Assembly: GCF_019823065.1 (NCBI RefSeq)
Contig: NZ_CP081966.1
Location: 2,573,501-2,637,500, forward strand
Origin: Pseudomonas mosselii
GTDB taxonomy: Bacteria > Pseudomonadota > Gammaproteobacteria > Pseudomonadales > Pseudomonadaceae
Length of the DNA: 64,000 bases
Direction: 5' to 3'
Both the position numbers and the translations under genes were made by a program. A model generated the notes under the pieces. That model saw only the letters and a list, made by a program, of their open reading frames with translations, was not told where the DNA came from and did no database searches. This document shows, in pieces, positions 47,203 to 57,059 of the stretch (within the stretch, counting starts at the first letter, position 1; every line of letters begins with the position of its first letter).

Positions 47203-48828
47203 TCAGACCTTGAACTGCGCCACCATCGCGTTCAGTTCCACCGCCAGGCGCGACAGGTCCTGTGCCGCCGCGCTGGTCTGGTTGGCGCCGGCCGAGGTCT
47301 GCATTGCCAGGTCGCGGATGTTCACCAGGTTGCGGTCCACCTCCCGCGCCACCTGGGCCTGCTGCTCGGAGGCGGTGGCGATGACCAGGTTGCGCTGGTT
47401 GATGGTGGCGATCGCTTCGGCGATCAGCTCCAGCGCCTGACCGGCCGACTGCGCCACGGTCAGGGTGCCGCTGGCGCGACCCTGGCTGTTGTGCATGGCG
47501 CTGACTGCGCGTTCGGTGCCAGTCTGGATGCCGTCGATCATCTGTTCGATTTCAGCGGTGGACTGCTGGGTGCGATGGGCCAAGGCGCGCACCTCGTCGG
47601 CGACCACGGCGAAGCCGCGGCCGGCCTCACCGGCGCGTGCAGCCTCGATGGCAGCGTTGAGTGCCAGCAGGTTGGTCTGCCCGGCGATGGCGCCGATTAC
47701 ATCCAGCACCTGGCTGATCTGGTTGGCGTGGCTGGCCAGTTGCTCGATCTCCCCGGAGGTACCGGTCACGTCATCGACCAAGTGCTGGATCGAGGCCAGC
47801 GCCTGGTTGACCTGGTCGCGACCATCACGAGTGGTGCGATCTGCGCCCTGGGAGGCGTCGGCGGTGCTCACGGCGTTGCTCGCTACTTCTTCGACGGCGG
47901 CGGTCATCTGGTTGACCGCGGTGGCGGCCTGGTCGATCTCGGCGCTCTGCTGGTGCAGGCCGCGGCTGGTGTCTTCGGTGACGGTGTGCAGCTCTTCGGA
48001 GGCCGAGGCCAGCTGATCGGAAGACGCGGCAATCCTGCGCAGGGTGTCGCGCAGGCTATGCTGCATGCGGCTCAGGGCGCCCAGCAGCAAGGCCGGCTCG
48101 TCGCGGCCGAGCACGACGATCTCGCGGGTCAGGTCGCCGGTGGCGACCTGCTCGGCCACGGCAACGGCGTCGGCCAGGGGCACGACGATACTGCGAGTGA
48201 GGAGAGTGGCGATGCCGATCAGCGCCAGGGTGATCACGGCAATGGCGGCGATGATCAGGCTGAAGGCTTCGTCGGAGGCCGCGCTGCTGCGCAGCGAGGC
48301 TTGCTCGGCGCCCTTGGTGTTGTAGTCGACCAGCGCGGCCAGGGCTTTCATCATGCTGTCGGCGTACTCGGCCAGCGGGCCGTTGACCAGGCGTCGGGCC
48401 TCGTCCAGTCGGTCATTGCCGGCGGCGGCGCGGATGGCTTGCTGCAATGCGTGATAGCGTTCGCTCAGGCCCATGAAGGTGTCGAACAGGGCGCGGTCAT
48501 CCGCAGCGTTGATGGTGCGCTCGTAAGCCTTGAGGTCGCTCTCGAGCTGCTGGTTGATCTGGACGATCTTGTCCAGGGTGGCGTGGCGGGCGCTGCTGCT
48601 GTCCTCCAGGACACTGCGCAGGGTCAGGGCGCGGGCCCGGCCGAGGTTGCTGCTGACCTCGCCCAAGGCGAGTACGGAGGGCATCCAGGTGAGACGGATT
48701 TCGTCGGTGGCGCTGTCCATCCGCCGGGTTTCGTAGAGGGCGATCAGGCCCAGGGCCAGGACCAGGACCCCGAGCAGGGTGAACATTCCTGCTGCCCGAA
48801 TACCGATCTTCATGTTCCGTAACTGCAT
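47203..48828 (-). CDS. Methyl-accepting chemotaxis protein, tandem paralogue
   Basis: 541 aa with the same plan as the receptor that follows it: span at ~10-30, four-helix ligand domain to ~185, span near 190-210, HAMP, signalling domain with [22 protein letters not shown]. Both start with (L/Q)LR(D/N)MKIG and share YET(Q/R)(Q/R)MDSATDEIR, so they come from one duplication. Between residues ~55 and 180 they differ, which suggests different ligands. AAGGAG precedes the start by seven bases. Confidence 0.93.
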   Translation of the reverse strand: MQLRNMKIGIRAAGMFTLLGVLVLALGLIALYETRRMDSATDEIRLTWMPSVLALGEVSSNLGRARALTLRSVLEDSSSARHATLDKIVQINQQLESDLKAYERTINAADDRALFDTFMGLSERYHALQQAIRAAAGNDRLDEARRLVNGPLAEYADSMMKALAALVDYNTKGAEQASLRSSAASDEAFSLIIAAIAVITLALIGIATLLTRSIVVPLADAVAVAEQVATGDLTREIVVLGRDEPALLLGALSRMQHSLRDTLRRIAASSDQLASASEELHTVTEDTSRGLHQQSAEIDQAATAVNQMTAAVEEVASNAVSTADASQGADRTTRDGRDQVNQALASIQHLVDDVTGTSGEIEQLASHANQISQVLDVIGAIAGQTNLLALNAAIEAARAGEAGRGFAVVADEVRALAHRTQQSTAEIEQMIDGIQTGTERAVSAMHNSQGRASGTLTVAQSAGQALELIAEAIATINQRNLVIATASEQQAQVAREVDRNLVNIRDLAMQTSAGANQTSAAAQDLSRLAVELNAMVAQFKV

Positions 48829-49008
48829 GCGACGCTCCTTGACGGTGGCTGGCAGGCGTCAAGAGCGCGGACTGACCGGGCTCGGCTGGAAAGGCTCTCG
48901 ATGCACTGCGAAAGGGGTTATATCCTCACGGTTCATGTTGTTTTTTCTGAATGATGACATAACGCCACTATTATTGACCAGTCGTTCAATGTAATGACGC
49001 ATGCAAAC

Positions 49009-49034
49009 AGGCCCGTCACTTCTGGGACGGGCCT
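49009..49034 (-). terminator. Intrinsic terminator after the NADH dehydrogenase-like gene
   Basis: Nine-base perfect stem AGGCCCGTC / GACGGGCCT with an 8-base loop, 12 bases past the stop of the minus-strand gene; T-rich on both outer sides. Confidence 0.8.
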
Positions 49035-49045
49035 ATTATTTTCGT

Positions 49046-50248
49046 TCATGCGACGATCGGAATCAGCGGGTCAGCCGCCGCCAGGGCCTGGGCGCGGTCA
49101 GCGGCTGGTGGGTAGATCCATACCGAGTTGATCTGGCGCTTTAGGTCCTTGCCTTCCTGGCCCTGCAGCTTCAGTTCGCGGGTCCAGCCTTCGCTGTACG
49201 CGGCGCCCCAGTCGCCAAGATCCAGGCAGGTGACGTACTTGGGCTGGCGGTACGCCACCGGCGCCACGCCCAGCAGGTCGGCCATGGCGTTGTTGCCGCT
49301 GTGGCGGCCCATGGGGATGGCGTGCTGGCAGGTCATCAGGGCGTGGTTGCCCAGTTCGTCCACCGCGGCCCAGGCCATGTCGCCGGTGGCGTAGATGTGC
49401 GTCTGGCCGATCACCTTGAGGTGTTCGTCGACCCGCAGGCGACCGAAACCGTCACGCTCGCCGGCCACCTGCGCGGTCAGCGGGCTGGCCTTGACGCCGG
49501 CAGTCCAGATCACGGTCTTGCTGGCGATGTACTCGCCGTTGTCCAGGGTCACGCCGCCAGCATCCACCGCCATCACCGAGGTGCCGGTCAGCCATTCGAC
49601 ACCCGCCTGTTCGCTGGCGGCGACAATGGCCGGGGTGATTCCGGCGCCGAGGGCGGCACCGACGCTGGCGCCACGGTCGATCAGCACCACGCGGGCATTG
49701 CCTTCACCGAGGATGGCGCGCAGGCGCGACGGCATCTCGGTGGCGGTCTCGATGCCAGTGAAGCCGCCGCCGCAGACCACCACGGTGTTGCGTGCCGGCG
49801 AGGCGGGGAGGCTGGCCAGGCCGTGCAGGTGCTGTTCCAGGCGCATGGCCGATTCCATCTGGTCGACATCAAAGCTGTGCTCGGCCAGGCCCGGCACGGC
49901 GGGGCGGGCCACCTGGCTGCCGGCGGCGAGAATCAGACGGTCGTAGGCGAGCTGCTGCGGCAGGCCATCGGCATCGCGATAGCCGACCTGGCGGGCAGCA
50001 CTGTCGATGCTGTCGGCGGTGCCATGGATGAATTCCACGCCCACCACGTCGAACAGTGCCTCCAGCGGTGCCTGCATGGCGTGGACAGCGGCTTCGTAGA
50101 AGCGTGGACGGATGCGCAGTTGCGGCTGTGGGGCGAGCACGCTGATGCGCACGTCGTCGCGCTGGGCCTGGTCAAGCAGGCGGGCGGCGCTCAGGGCGCT
50201 CCAGACACCGGCAAAGCCGGCACCGATGATCAGGATACGAGAGGTCAT
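49046..50248 (-). CDS. NAD(P)/FAD-dependent oxidoreductase, type II NADH dehydrogenase-like
   Basis: 400 aa pyridine nucleotide-disulfide oxidoreductase fold. FAD motif IIGAGFAGVWSA at the N-terminus, NAD(H) motif VVCGGGFTGIETATEM near residue 150, and the second FAD motif YATGDMAWA near 300. This order is that of NDH-2 and related quinone reductases, though it lacks an obvious C-terminal membrane helix. The start at 50248 has GGAG eight bases upstream. It is divergent from an Rrf2 regulator with a strong inverted repeat in the spacer, so redox control of its expression is likely. Confidence 0.87.
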   Translation of the reverse strand: MTSRILIIGAGFAGVWSALSAARLLDQAQRDDVRISVLAPQPQLRIRPRFYEAAVHAMQAPLEALFDVVGVEFIHGTADSIDSAARQVGYRDADGLPQQLAYDRLILAAGSQVARPAVPGLAEHSFDVDQMESAMRLEQHLHGLASLPASPARNTVVVCGGGFTGIETATEMPSRLRAILGEGNARVVLIDRGASVGAALGAGITPAIVAASEQAGVEWLTGTSVMAVDAGGVTLDNGEYIASKTVIWTAGVKASPLTAQVAGERDGFGRLRVDEHLKVIGQTHIYATGDMAWAAVDELGNHALMTCQHAIPMGRHSGNNAMADLLGVAPVAYRQPKYVTCLDLGDWGAAYSEGWTRELKLQGQEGKDLKRQINSVWIYPPAADRAQALAAADPLIPIVA

Positions 50249-50308
50249 GTAGGTGCTCCGCAAGGGTAGGAAAAAGGGCTTCGATGAGGCGTTCACAGCC
50301 TGCCGCAT

Positions 50309-50333
50309 AACTACGACTTTATTGGTCGTAGTT
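50309..50333. promoter_or_regulatory. Candidate Rrf2 operator
   Basis: Perfect nine-base inverted repeat AACTACGAC (50309-50317) and GTCGTAGTT (50325-50333) with a 7-base AT-rich spacer, 61 bases before the dehydrogenase start. Its symmetry and place between the dehydrogenase gene and the Rrf2 gene make it the best operator candidate. Confidence 0.65.
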
Positions 50334-50509
50334 TTATTCGGCAAGTGTTTTTTTCCGGAGCGTGTTTTCGCAAGCGTTGATGTATCGGCTGTAGCTAGCG
50401 TGTTTATTGGCTTATGTGGGGGTGTTGATGTACTTGTGCGGCGACGACCGGCTTTGCCTGTCATCAATGAAGAGCGTACTATTTGCGACAGATTTGGTCG
50501 GAGATTGAT

Positions 50510-51052
50510 ATGTCCCTTTACAGCGCCGGCGTCGAATACGGCATCCACTGCCTGCTATTTTTGGTGGACGAGCGCGGCGATAGTCGCGAGTCCAGCGTGC
50601 GCGACCTGGCTGAGTTGCAGGGCGTACCCCAGGAATACCTGGCCAAGGTTTTTACCAAGCTGGCTCGTGCCGGACTGGTGGCGGCGACCGAAGGCGTGCG
50701 CGGTGGCTTCCGTCTGGCGCGACCCTCCGACGAGATCACCGTGCTGGATATCGTCACGGCTATCGACGGGCCGAAGAAACTCTTCGATTGCCGGGAGATC
50801 CGCGAGCGTTGCGCGGTGTTCGAAGGCACCGCGCCGACCTGGGCCACCGAAGGCACCTGCGCGATCCATGCGGTGATGCTGGGGGCGCAGAAGCGCATGG
50901 AGGAGGCGCTGGCCCAGCAGACCATCCTCGACCTGGCGCGGCGTTTCGGGCGCAAGGCGCCCGCCGAGTTCGGGCAGAAGGTCAATGACTGGATGAGCGA
51001 GCGGCGCGACGGCAAGGGCGGTGCCGGGGAGATTCCGTTGCAGACCGTCTGA
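50510..51052 (+). CDS. Rrf2 family regulator with three widely spaced cysteines
   Basis: 180 aa. Winged helix at residues ~1-70 with the Rrf2 signature (GVPQEYLAKVFTKLARAGLV, GVRGGFRLAR). Cysteines C94, C101 and C117 follow in the region where IscR and NsrR hold an iron-sulfur cluster, but the spacing (7 and 16) is wider than in those proteins, so the sensor is probably a distinct subtype. The start at 50510 has GGAG six bases upstream. Divergent from the NADH dehydrogenase-like gene, its likely target. Confidence 0.9.
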   Translation: MSLYSAGVEYGIHCLLFLVDERGDSRESSVRDLAELQGVPQEYLAKVFTKLARAGLVAATEGVRGGFRLARPSDEITVLDIVTAIDGPKKLFDCREIRERCAVFEGTAPTWATEGTCAIHAVMLGAQKRMEEALAQQTILDLARRFGRKAPAEFGQKVNDWMSERRDGKGGAGEIPLQTV

Positions 51053-51181
51053 CGACTGGGGTCGGTTTGGCGGCGCAACGGAAAATTATACTCAACCTCA
51101 AGGTAAATCCTTGGCTGGGCGATCGGCGCGTAGGCGTCAAGCCGAGGTAAGCTGGCAGAAAAGATCCCGCGAGAGGTCAAC

Positions 51182-52087
51182 GTGGCTTCCTATACCTTGC
51201 GCCAACTCAGATACTTCGTCACCACGGTGGAGGCCGGCAGCGTCGCCGAGGCCTCGCGCCAGCTGTATATCGCCCAGCCGTCGATTTCCACTGCGATCAA
51301 GAGCCTGGAAGAGAGCTTCGGCGTGCAGCTGTTTATCCGCCATCACGCCCAGGGCGTGTCGCTGACGCCCAGCGGCAAGCGCTTCTACGCCAAGACCCGG
51401 GCCCTGCTGCAAATGGCCCATGAGTTCGAGCAGAACGCCTTGGCCGACAACGACACGGTGGCCGGGCAGATCGACATCGGCTGTTTCGAGACCGTGGCGC
51501 CTTTGTACCTGCCGCGGCTGATCGCCGGTTTCCGCCAGCGTTATCCGGGGGTGGATATCCGCCTGCGCGACGGCGAACAGCAGGACCTGATCCAGGGCTT
51601 GACGGCGGGCACTTTCGATCTGGCGTTCCTCTACGACCATGATCTGGACGGCACCATCGAAACCGAGCCGCTGATGCCGGCGCAGAAACCCTATGTGCTG
51701 CTGCCGGAAAAGCACCGTTTTGCAGGGCAAACCCAGGTATCGCTGCGCGACCTGTGCCCGGAGCCGATGATCCTGCTCGATGTGGCACCAAGCCGCACCT
51801 ACTTCGTCAGTCTGTTCAATGAGCTGGGACTGACGCCGAACATTGTCTTCAGTTCGCCGTCCATCGAAATGGTCCGGGGCATGGTGGGGCAGGGCTTCGG
51901 CTTCTCGTTGCTGGTGACCCGGCCGCACTCCGAGTTTACCTATGACGGGCAGCGCCTGGTGACCCTCGACATCACCGAGCCCGTGGCCCTGTCGGGCTTG
52001 GCGGCGGCGCACCTCAAGCGGGTGCAGCTGACCAAACCGGCGCAATTGTTCGTGGAGTTCTGCCGTGAGGAGCTGGCGCAGCTGTAG
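51182..52087 (+). CDS. LysR family transcriptional regulator
   Basis: 301 aa: N-terminal winged helix (LRQLRYFVTTVEAGSVAEASRQLYIAQPSIST) and a type 2 periplasmic-binding-like effector domain. GTG start at 51182 preceded by GAGAGG. No divergent gene: the next gene upstream is on the same strand and the next one downstream is a small protein gene, so its target cannot be read from context. Confidence 0.92.
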   Translation: MASYTLRQLRYFVTTVEAGSVAEASRQLYIAQPSISTAIKSLEESFGVQLFIRHHAQGVSLTPSGKRFYAKTRALLQMAHEFEQNALADNDTVAGQIDIGCFETVAPLYLPRLIAGFRQRYPGVDIRLRDGEQQDLIQGLTAGTFDLAFLYDHDLDGTIETEPLMPAQKPYVLLPEKHRFAGQTQVSLRDLCPEPMILLDVAPSRTYFVSLFNELGLTPNIVFSSPSIEMVRGMVGQGFGFSLLVTRPHSEFTYDGQRLVTLDITEPVALSGLAAAHLKRVQLTKPAQLFVEFCREELAQL

Positions 52088-52294
52088 GTGGCGACCACCC
52101 GTCGCGAAGTTGACGTTGACGATCGAACGTCGACCTGCCGGTGCTTTCTTCCACTAAGGTGCTAGAGGTACTTCGACGAAGTCATTGCCTGGGCGAATGG
52201 ACCTGTACCCAGGCATGGGCAATATCAATTGGCGACACGCTAGTCGAGGGCGTACCACACCCAACAGGCCATCCAGTACAGAGAGGGTCGTACC

Positions 52295-52555
52295 ATGTCG
52301 TTGATTGGCGTTTCAATGCTTGAGATGCGGCAGATGATCGAACAGGCCTGCCTGCCTGACCGCTGCGAGGTGAGCTGCCCGGACGGCGAACACCTTACCA
52401 TTCGCCTGGGACAGGGCGAGAGCCTGGACAGCTGCCTGACCGTGACCGGCGTGCCTGTGGCCAGTCTCAATTCCTGCCATGATTTGTTGGGATTGGTCGC
52501 TCGTGTGAAAGCACAGCGTGACGTTCAGCCAAGTGTGCGTAAGGCTATCGCTTAG
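52295..52555 (+). CDS. DUF1652 family small protein
   Basis: 86 aa. The segment MLEMRQMIEQACLPDRCEVSC and the later LTVTGVPVASLNS match the DUF1652 pattern, a Pseudomonas-restricted family of unknown role. AGAGGG lies eight bases before the ATG. Ends nine bases before a convergent hypothetical gene. Confidence 0.8.
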   Translation: MSLIGVSMLEMRQMIEQACLPDRCEVSCPDGEHLTIRLGQGESLDSCLTVTGVPVASLNSCHDLLGLVARVKAQRDVQPSVRKAIA

Positions 52556-52563
52556 CGTAAGGT

Positions 52564-52851
52564 TTATTGCAGCTCAAGTAGCAGGTTGATTCCGCCATCG
52601 CCGCATTTGACGGAGTCGCGGACCAATCCGCGGTAGCTACGCCCCTCCCAGGCGAAGGCGACACTGTGGGCCTTTTCCATCTTCACCGGCAAAGGTGGTT
52701 GGATATGCAGGCGCAAAGCTGCGCGGCCTTGTAGATTGATGGCCGCCAACTGAACCTGGCATTCGGCGCGCTGGGCCATCGGTCCGAACAGGGTATCGCG
52801 GACGAAGTCCAGTTCCAGCAAGACGCAGGGGGCGCGGCAGGGCATCTTCAT
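52564..52851 (-). CDS. Hypothetical small protein
   Basis: 95 aa, cysteine-containing (CRAPC, AEC, KCG), strand-rich, no signal peptide. The length and layout recall small PilZ-like barrels, but the RxxxR and DxSxxG motifs are absent, so I do not assign it. Sits between the convergent DUF1652 gene and a response regulator gene on the same strand. Confidence 0.6.
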   Translation of the reverse strand: MKMPCRAPCVLLELDFVRDTLFGPMAQRAECQVQLAAINLQGRAALRLHIQPPLPVKMEKAHSVAFAWEGRSYRGLVRDSVKCGDGGINLLLELQ

Positions 52852-52976
52852 GGTGGCTTTCCGGGGGCAGAGGCATACCTCGAACGTTGGAAGCTTAAAA
52901 GCACAAGACGTTCAAAATATTTCAGCCTGTGCCTTTGCTGGACGCCGAGGAGCGGCCTTTTGCCGACGGCGATCCG

Positions 52977-53327
52977 CTATGGCGCGCCGAGAATCTCCAG
53001 CACTTTATCGCGCAGCTGATCGATGCTGAACGGCTTGCCAATCAGGTGCATGCCCTCGGGCACAGTAAAGCTCTCGGCATAGCCGCTGGCGAACAGCACC
53101 GGCAGCAGGGGCCGGACCTCGCGCACCTTGGCGGCCAGTTCCTCGCCGCGCAGGTCGGGCAGGCCGACGTCGGTCATCAACAGGGCCAGGGGCTGGTCGG
53201 GATCCTCGATGATCTTAAGGGCCGCGCCGGCGCTGTCGGCCTCGATGGCGGTGTAGCCCAGTTCGTCGAGCACTTCGACTATCAGCATACGTACGATGTC
53301 GTCGTCTTCGACTACCAGAAGGTGCAT
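52977..53327 (-). CDS. Single-domain response regulator
   Basis: 116 aa, one receiver domain only. Acidic pocket VVEDDD at the start, phospho-Asp in LLMTDVGLPDL (residue ~52), Thr/Ser replaced by FASGY and Lys in LIGKPFS. No output domain, so it should act as a phosphate shuttle or binding partner. It is divergent from the large hybrid kinase 254 bases away and may work with it. Confidence 0.9.
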   Translation of the reverse strand: MHLLVVEDDDIVRMLIVEVLDELGYTAIEADSAGAALKIIEDPDQPLALLMTDVGLPDLRGEELAAKVREVRPLLPVLFASGYAESFTVPEGMHLIGKPFSIDQLRDKVLEILGAP

Positions 53328-53581
53328 GGTGCGGGTCCTGTTTCGATGGATTGTCTCTACTCTGTGCGCAAGGCGATGGCAGAAGTTCCCAAGCTTAACG
53401 GCATGGGCAAATAGATGGAACGATTGCTGCAGACAGGCTTCAAATACTGGCTAAATGCCCTGCCAGATCCACCAAAGCTGGTTAGACTCGCTGTATTCTC
53501 CGGCCAGTCTGGCACAGGCAGTATTTACAAGACGTAGCCGTCGGACTGTTCAATGGATTTTTTTCACTCGGGCACTTTCAG

Positions 53582-56500
53582 ATGATTCAAGCAGCCTCGA
53601 TGGACCAACGCAGCTTTCGCAAACTGCTGAGCCGCAACGTCGGCCTGCCCCTGGGCGTGGGGCTACTCGGTGCCGTGGCGTTTGTCGCGGTGATCAACTA
53701 CCTGCTCTCGGCCATGCAGTGGGTCGAGCACACCGACCGGGTGATCGGCAATGCCAACGAGGCGATCAAGCTGTCGATCGACATGGAGACCGGCATGCGC
53801 GGCTTCCTGCTGACCGGCGAGGAGCGCTTTCTGGACCCTTACGAGGTGGCCAAGCCACGTATCCTGGGTAGCCTGGACACGTTGAAGGTGATGGTGGCGG
53901 ACAACCCTCAGCAAGTCGACCGTATCGACCGCATCGCGGCCTTGCAGCGCGAGTGGAACACCTTCGGCAACGAAATGATCAGTCAGCGCCGCAACCAGGG
54001 CGACGTAACGTCGTCGATCGGTCGTGGGCGGGGCAAGCGCCTGACTGACGAGATCCGCAGTGAATTCGACGCCTTCATCAACTCCGAGCAGCAATTGCGC
54101 ACGACGCGCAACGAGACGGTGAGCACGGTTACGGTCACGGCGATCTCGGCCTTCATATTGTTCATCGTCACGCTCAGCGCCTTGCTCGCCTACCTGGGGC
54201 GGCGCGACCTGCTGGCATTGTCGTCCAACTACGTGGCGAACCTGGAGGCCCAGCAACGCGCCGCCGAGCGCCTGGAACACCAGGCCTGGCTGCGCGCCGG
54301 ACAGACCCAGCTGGCCGAGCAGGTACTGGGGCAACTGACGTTGCCCATGCTCGGGGACAATATCCTGCGCTTCTTCGCCGGCTATCTGGGCAGCGTGGTC
54401 GGCGCACTGTACGTACGCGACGAACATGGCCAATTGGTGCGCGTCGCCACCTATGGCCTGGACGCCGAACAGCAGGGTAGCGAGCCGCGCCTGGGCGATC
54501 ATGCCGGCTTGTTGGGCGAGGCGGTGGTTCAAGGGCGCATGATGCGCCTGGACGCGTTGCCCGAGGACTACTACCGTTTGAGCTCGGGCCTGGGCCAGGG
54601 CCTGCCACGCAGCGGCGTGCTGGTGCCGTCCCACGACGATGGGCGGGTCAATGGTGTATTGGAACTGGGCTTCCTGCGCGCGCTGCAGGACCGAGACGTG
54701 GAGCTGCTGGAGCGGATCACCGAGAACCTGGGTATCTCCATCGAGAGCGCGCGCTACCGCCAGCGCCTGCAAGAGGTGCTGGCCGAGACCCAGCAGCTCA
54801 ACGAGGAACTGCAGGTGCAGCAGGAGGAGCTCAAGACCGCCAACGAAGAGCTCGAGGAGCAGTCGCGGGTGCTCAAGGAGTCCCAGGCGCACCTGGAAAC
54901 CCAGCAGGCGGAACTGGAGCAGACCAACGAGAAATTGGCCGAGCGCACCGAGGCCCTGGACCGCAAGAACAGTGAGCTCAACCAGGCCCAGGTCGAACTG
55001 CAGGCCCGTGCCGACGACCTGCAGCGTTCGAGCAAGTACAAGTCTGAGTTCCTCGCCAACATGTCCCATGAGCTGCGCACGCCGCTCAACAGCTCGCTGA
55101 TCCTGGCCAAGCTGCTGGCCGAGAACGCCGAGGGCAATCTCAGCGGGGAGCAGGTCAAGTTTGCCGAGTCGATCTATTCGGCCGGCAACGACCTGCTGAA
55201 CCTGATCAACGATATCCTCGATATCGCCAAGGTCGAGGCCGGCAAGATGGAGGTGCGCGCAGAGAGCACCCCGCTGGAACGCCTGGTCGAAGGCCTGCGG
55301 GGCATGTTCCAGCCGTTGGCCCAGGACAAGGGCCTGGGCTTCGAGGTGAAGCTCGAGCAACCTTTGCCGGCGACCCTGTTCACCGATCGCCAGCGCCTGG
55401 AGCAGATTCTGAAGAACCTGCTGTCCAACGCCATCAAGTTCACCGAGCGCGGCCAGGTCAGCCTGGGCATCAGCCACCAGGCCGGCCTGGGCATCGTCTT
55501 CGCGGTGCGCGATACCGGTATCGGCATCGCCGCCGACCAGCAGAAGGCGATCTTCGGCGCCTTCCACCAGGTCGACGGCACCAGCAACCGTCGTTACGGC
55601 GGCACCGGGCTGGGCCTGTCGATCTCCCGCGACCTGGCGCACCTTTTGGGCGGGCAGATCAACGTCGACAGCAGCCCGGGGCAGGGCAGCGTGTTCAGCC
55701 TGATCCTGCCCGAGCACTTCGAACCGTCGGCGCAGCAGGTTGAGGTGCACAGCCTGCGTCCGGCGGTCGATGAACTGCCGCCGGCACCGCCGGTGCCGGT
55801 GCCGGCGCCGGTGCACACCGAGCGTCCGGCCCCGACCTTCGCCGACGACCGCGCCCAGGCGCCGTTCGACAACCGCTGCATCCTGGTGATCGAGGACGAG
55901 CCGAACTTTGCCCGCATCCTTTTCGACCTGGCCCACGAACTGGGCTATAGCTGCCTGGTCGCCCATGCCGCCGATGAAGGCTTCGAGCTGGCCGCGCAGT
56001 ACCTGCCCGACGCCATCCTGCTGGACATGCGCCTGCCCGACCATTCCGGGCTCACCGTGCTGCAGCGCCTGAAGGAACAGGCCGCTACCCGGCATATCCC
56101 GGTGCATATCATCTCGGTCGAGGACCGCGTCGAGGCGGCCATGCACATGGGCGCGGTGGGCTACGCGGTCAAGCCCACCAGCCGCGAGGAGCTCAAGGCG
56201 GTGTTCGGTCGCCTGGAGGCCAAGCTCACGCAGAAGCTCAAGCACATCCTGCTGGTGGAGGACGATGACCTGCAGCGCGAGAGCATTGCCCGCCTGATCG
56301 GCGACGACGATATCCAGATCACCGCGGTGGCCATGGCCCAGGACGCTCTCGCATTGCTGCGCGAGAACATCTACGACTGCATGATCATCGACCTCAAGCT
56401 GCCTGACATGCTCGGCAACGAGCTGCTCAAGCGCATGACCGCCGAGGATATCCGCAGCTTCCCGCCGGTGATTGTCTATACCGGGCGCAACCTCACCCGC

Positions 56501-57055
56501 GAGGAGGAGGCCGACCTGCTCAAGTACTCGCGCTCGATCATCATCAAGGGCGCCCGTTCGCCCGAGCGCCTGCTCGATGAGGTGACGCTGTTCCTGCACA
56601 AGGTCGAGTCGCAGCTGTCCAACGAGCGCCAGCGCATGCTCAAGACCGCGCGCAGTCGCGACAAGGTGTTCGAGGGGCGCAAGATCCTGCTGGTGGACGA
56701 CGACGTGCGCAACATCTTTGCCCTGACCAGCGCCCTGGAGCACAAGGGCGCCATCGTCGAGATCGGCCGTAATGGGCGCGAGGCCATCGAGTGCCTGGAG
56801 GCCAACGACGACATCGACCTGGTGCTGATGGACGTGATGATGCCGGAGATGGACGGTTACGAGGCCACCCGCCTGATCCGCCAACAGCCACGCTGGCGCA
56901 AGCTGCCGATCATCGCCGTGACCGCCAAGGCGATGAAGGACGACCAGCAGCGCTGCCTGCAGGCCGGGGCCAACGACTACCTGGCCAAACCGATCGACCT
57001 GGACCGCCTGTTCTCGCTGATCCGGGTCTGGCTGCCGCAATTGGAGCGAATCTGA
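53582..57055 (+). CDS. Large hybrid histidine kinase: CHASE3-GAF-coiled coil-HisKA-HATPase-REC-REC-REC
   Basis: 1157 aa. Membrane span ~20-45, CHASE3 sensor ~45-175 ([20 protein letters not shown]), second span ~180-205, GAF ~240-390, long coiled coil ~395-485 ([17 protein letters not shown]), H-box [12 protein letters not shown] with His near 496, ATPase ([22 protein letters not shown]), then three receivers; the first has Asp near 815 (ILLDMRLPD), the second MIIDLKLPD, the third [13 protein letters not shown]. First gene of an operon with CheR, CheB and two more two-component proteins. The signal is likely extracytoplasmic. Confidence 0.92.
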   Translation: MIQAASMDQRSFRKLLSRNVGLPLGVGLLGAVAFVAVINYLLSAMQWVEHTDRVIGNANEAIKLSIDMETGMRGFLLTGEERFLDPYEVAKPRILGSLDTLKVMVADNPQQVDRIDRIAALQREWNTFGNEMISQRRNQGDVTSSIGRGRGKRLTDEIRSEFDAFINSEQQLRTTRNETVSTVTVTAISAFILFIVTLSALLAYLGRRDLLALSSNYVANLEAQQRAAERLEHQAWLRAGQTQLAEQVLGQLTLPMLGDNILRFFAGYLGSVVGALYVRDEHGQLVRVATYGLDAEQQGSEPRLGDHAGLLGEAVVQGRMMRLDALPEDYYRLSSGLGQGLPRSGVLVPSHDDGRVNGVLELGFLRALQDRDVELLERITENLGISIESARYRQRLQEVLAETQQLNEELQVQQEELKTANEELEEQSRVLKESQAHLETQQAELEQTNEKLAERTEALDRKNSELNQAQVELQARADDLQRSSKYKSEFLANMSHELRTPLNSSLILAKLLAENAEGNLSGEQVKFAESIYSAGNDLLNLINDILDIAKVEAGKMEVRAESTPLERLVEGLRGMFQPLAQDKGLGFEVKLEQPLPATLFTDRQRLEQILKNLLSNAIKFTERGQVSLGISHQAGLGIVFAVRDTGIGIAADQQKAIFGAFHQVDGTSNRRYGGTGLGLSISRDLAHLLGGQINVDSSPGQGSVFSLILPEHFEPSAQQVEVHSLRPAVDELPPAPPVPVPAPVHTERPAPTFADDRAQAPFDNRCILVIEDEPNFARILFDLAHELGYSCLVAHAADEGFELAAQYLPDAILLDMRLPDHSGLTVLQRLKEQAATRHIPVHIISVEDRVEAAMHMGAVGYAVKPTSREELKAVFGRLEAKLTQKLKHILLVEDDDLQRESIARLIGDDDIQITAVAMAQDALALLRENIYDCMIIDLKLPDMLGNELLKRMTAEDIRSFPPVIVYTGRNLTREEEADLLKYSRSIIIKGARSPERLLDEVTLFLHKVESQLSNERQRMLKTARSRDKVFEGRKILLVDDDVRNIFALTSALEHKGAIVEIGRNGREAIECLEANDDIDLVLMDVMMPEMDGYEATRLIRQQPRWRKLPIIAVTAKAMKDDQQRCLQAGANDYLAKPIDLDRLFSLIRVWLPQLERI

Positions 57056-57059
57056 AATC

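Noticed and set aside
52564..52851. Assigning a PilZ domain to the 95 aa protein
   Set aside because: The RxxxR and DxSxxG c-di-GMP motifs are absent.
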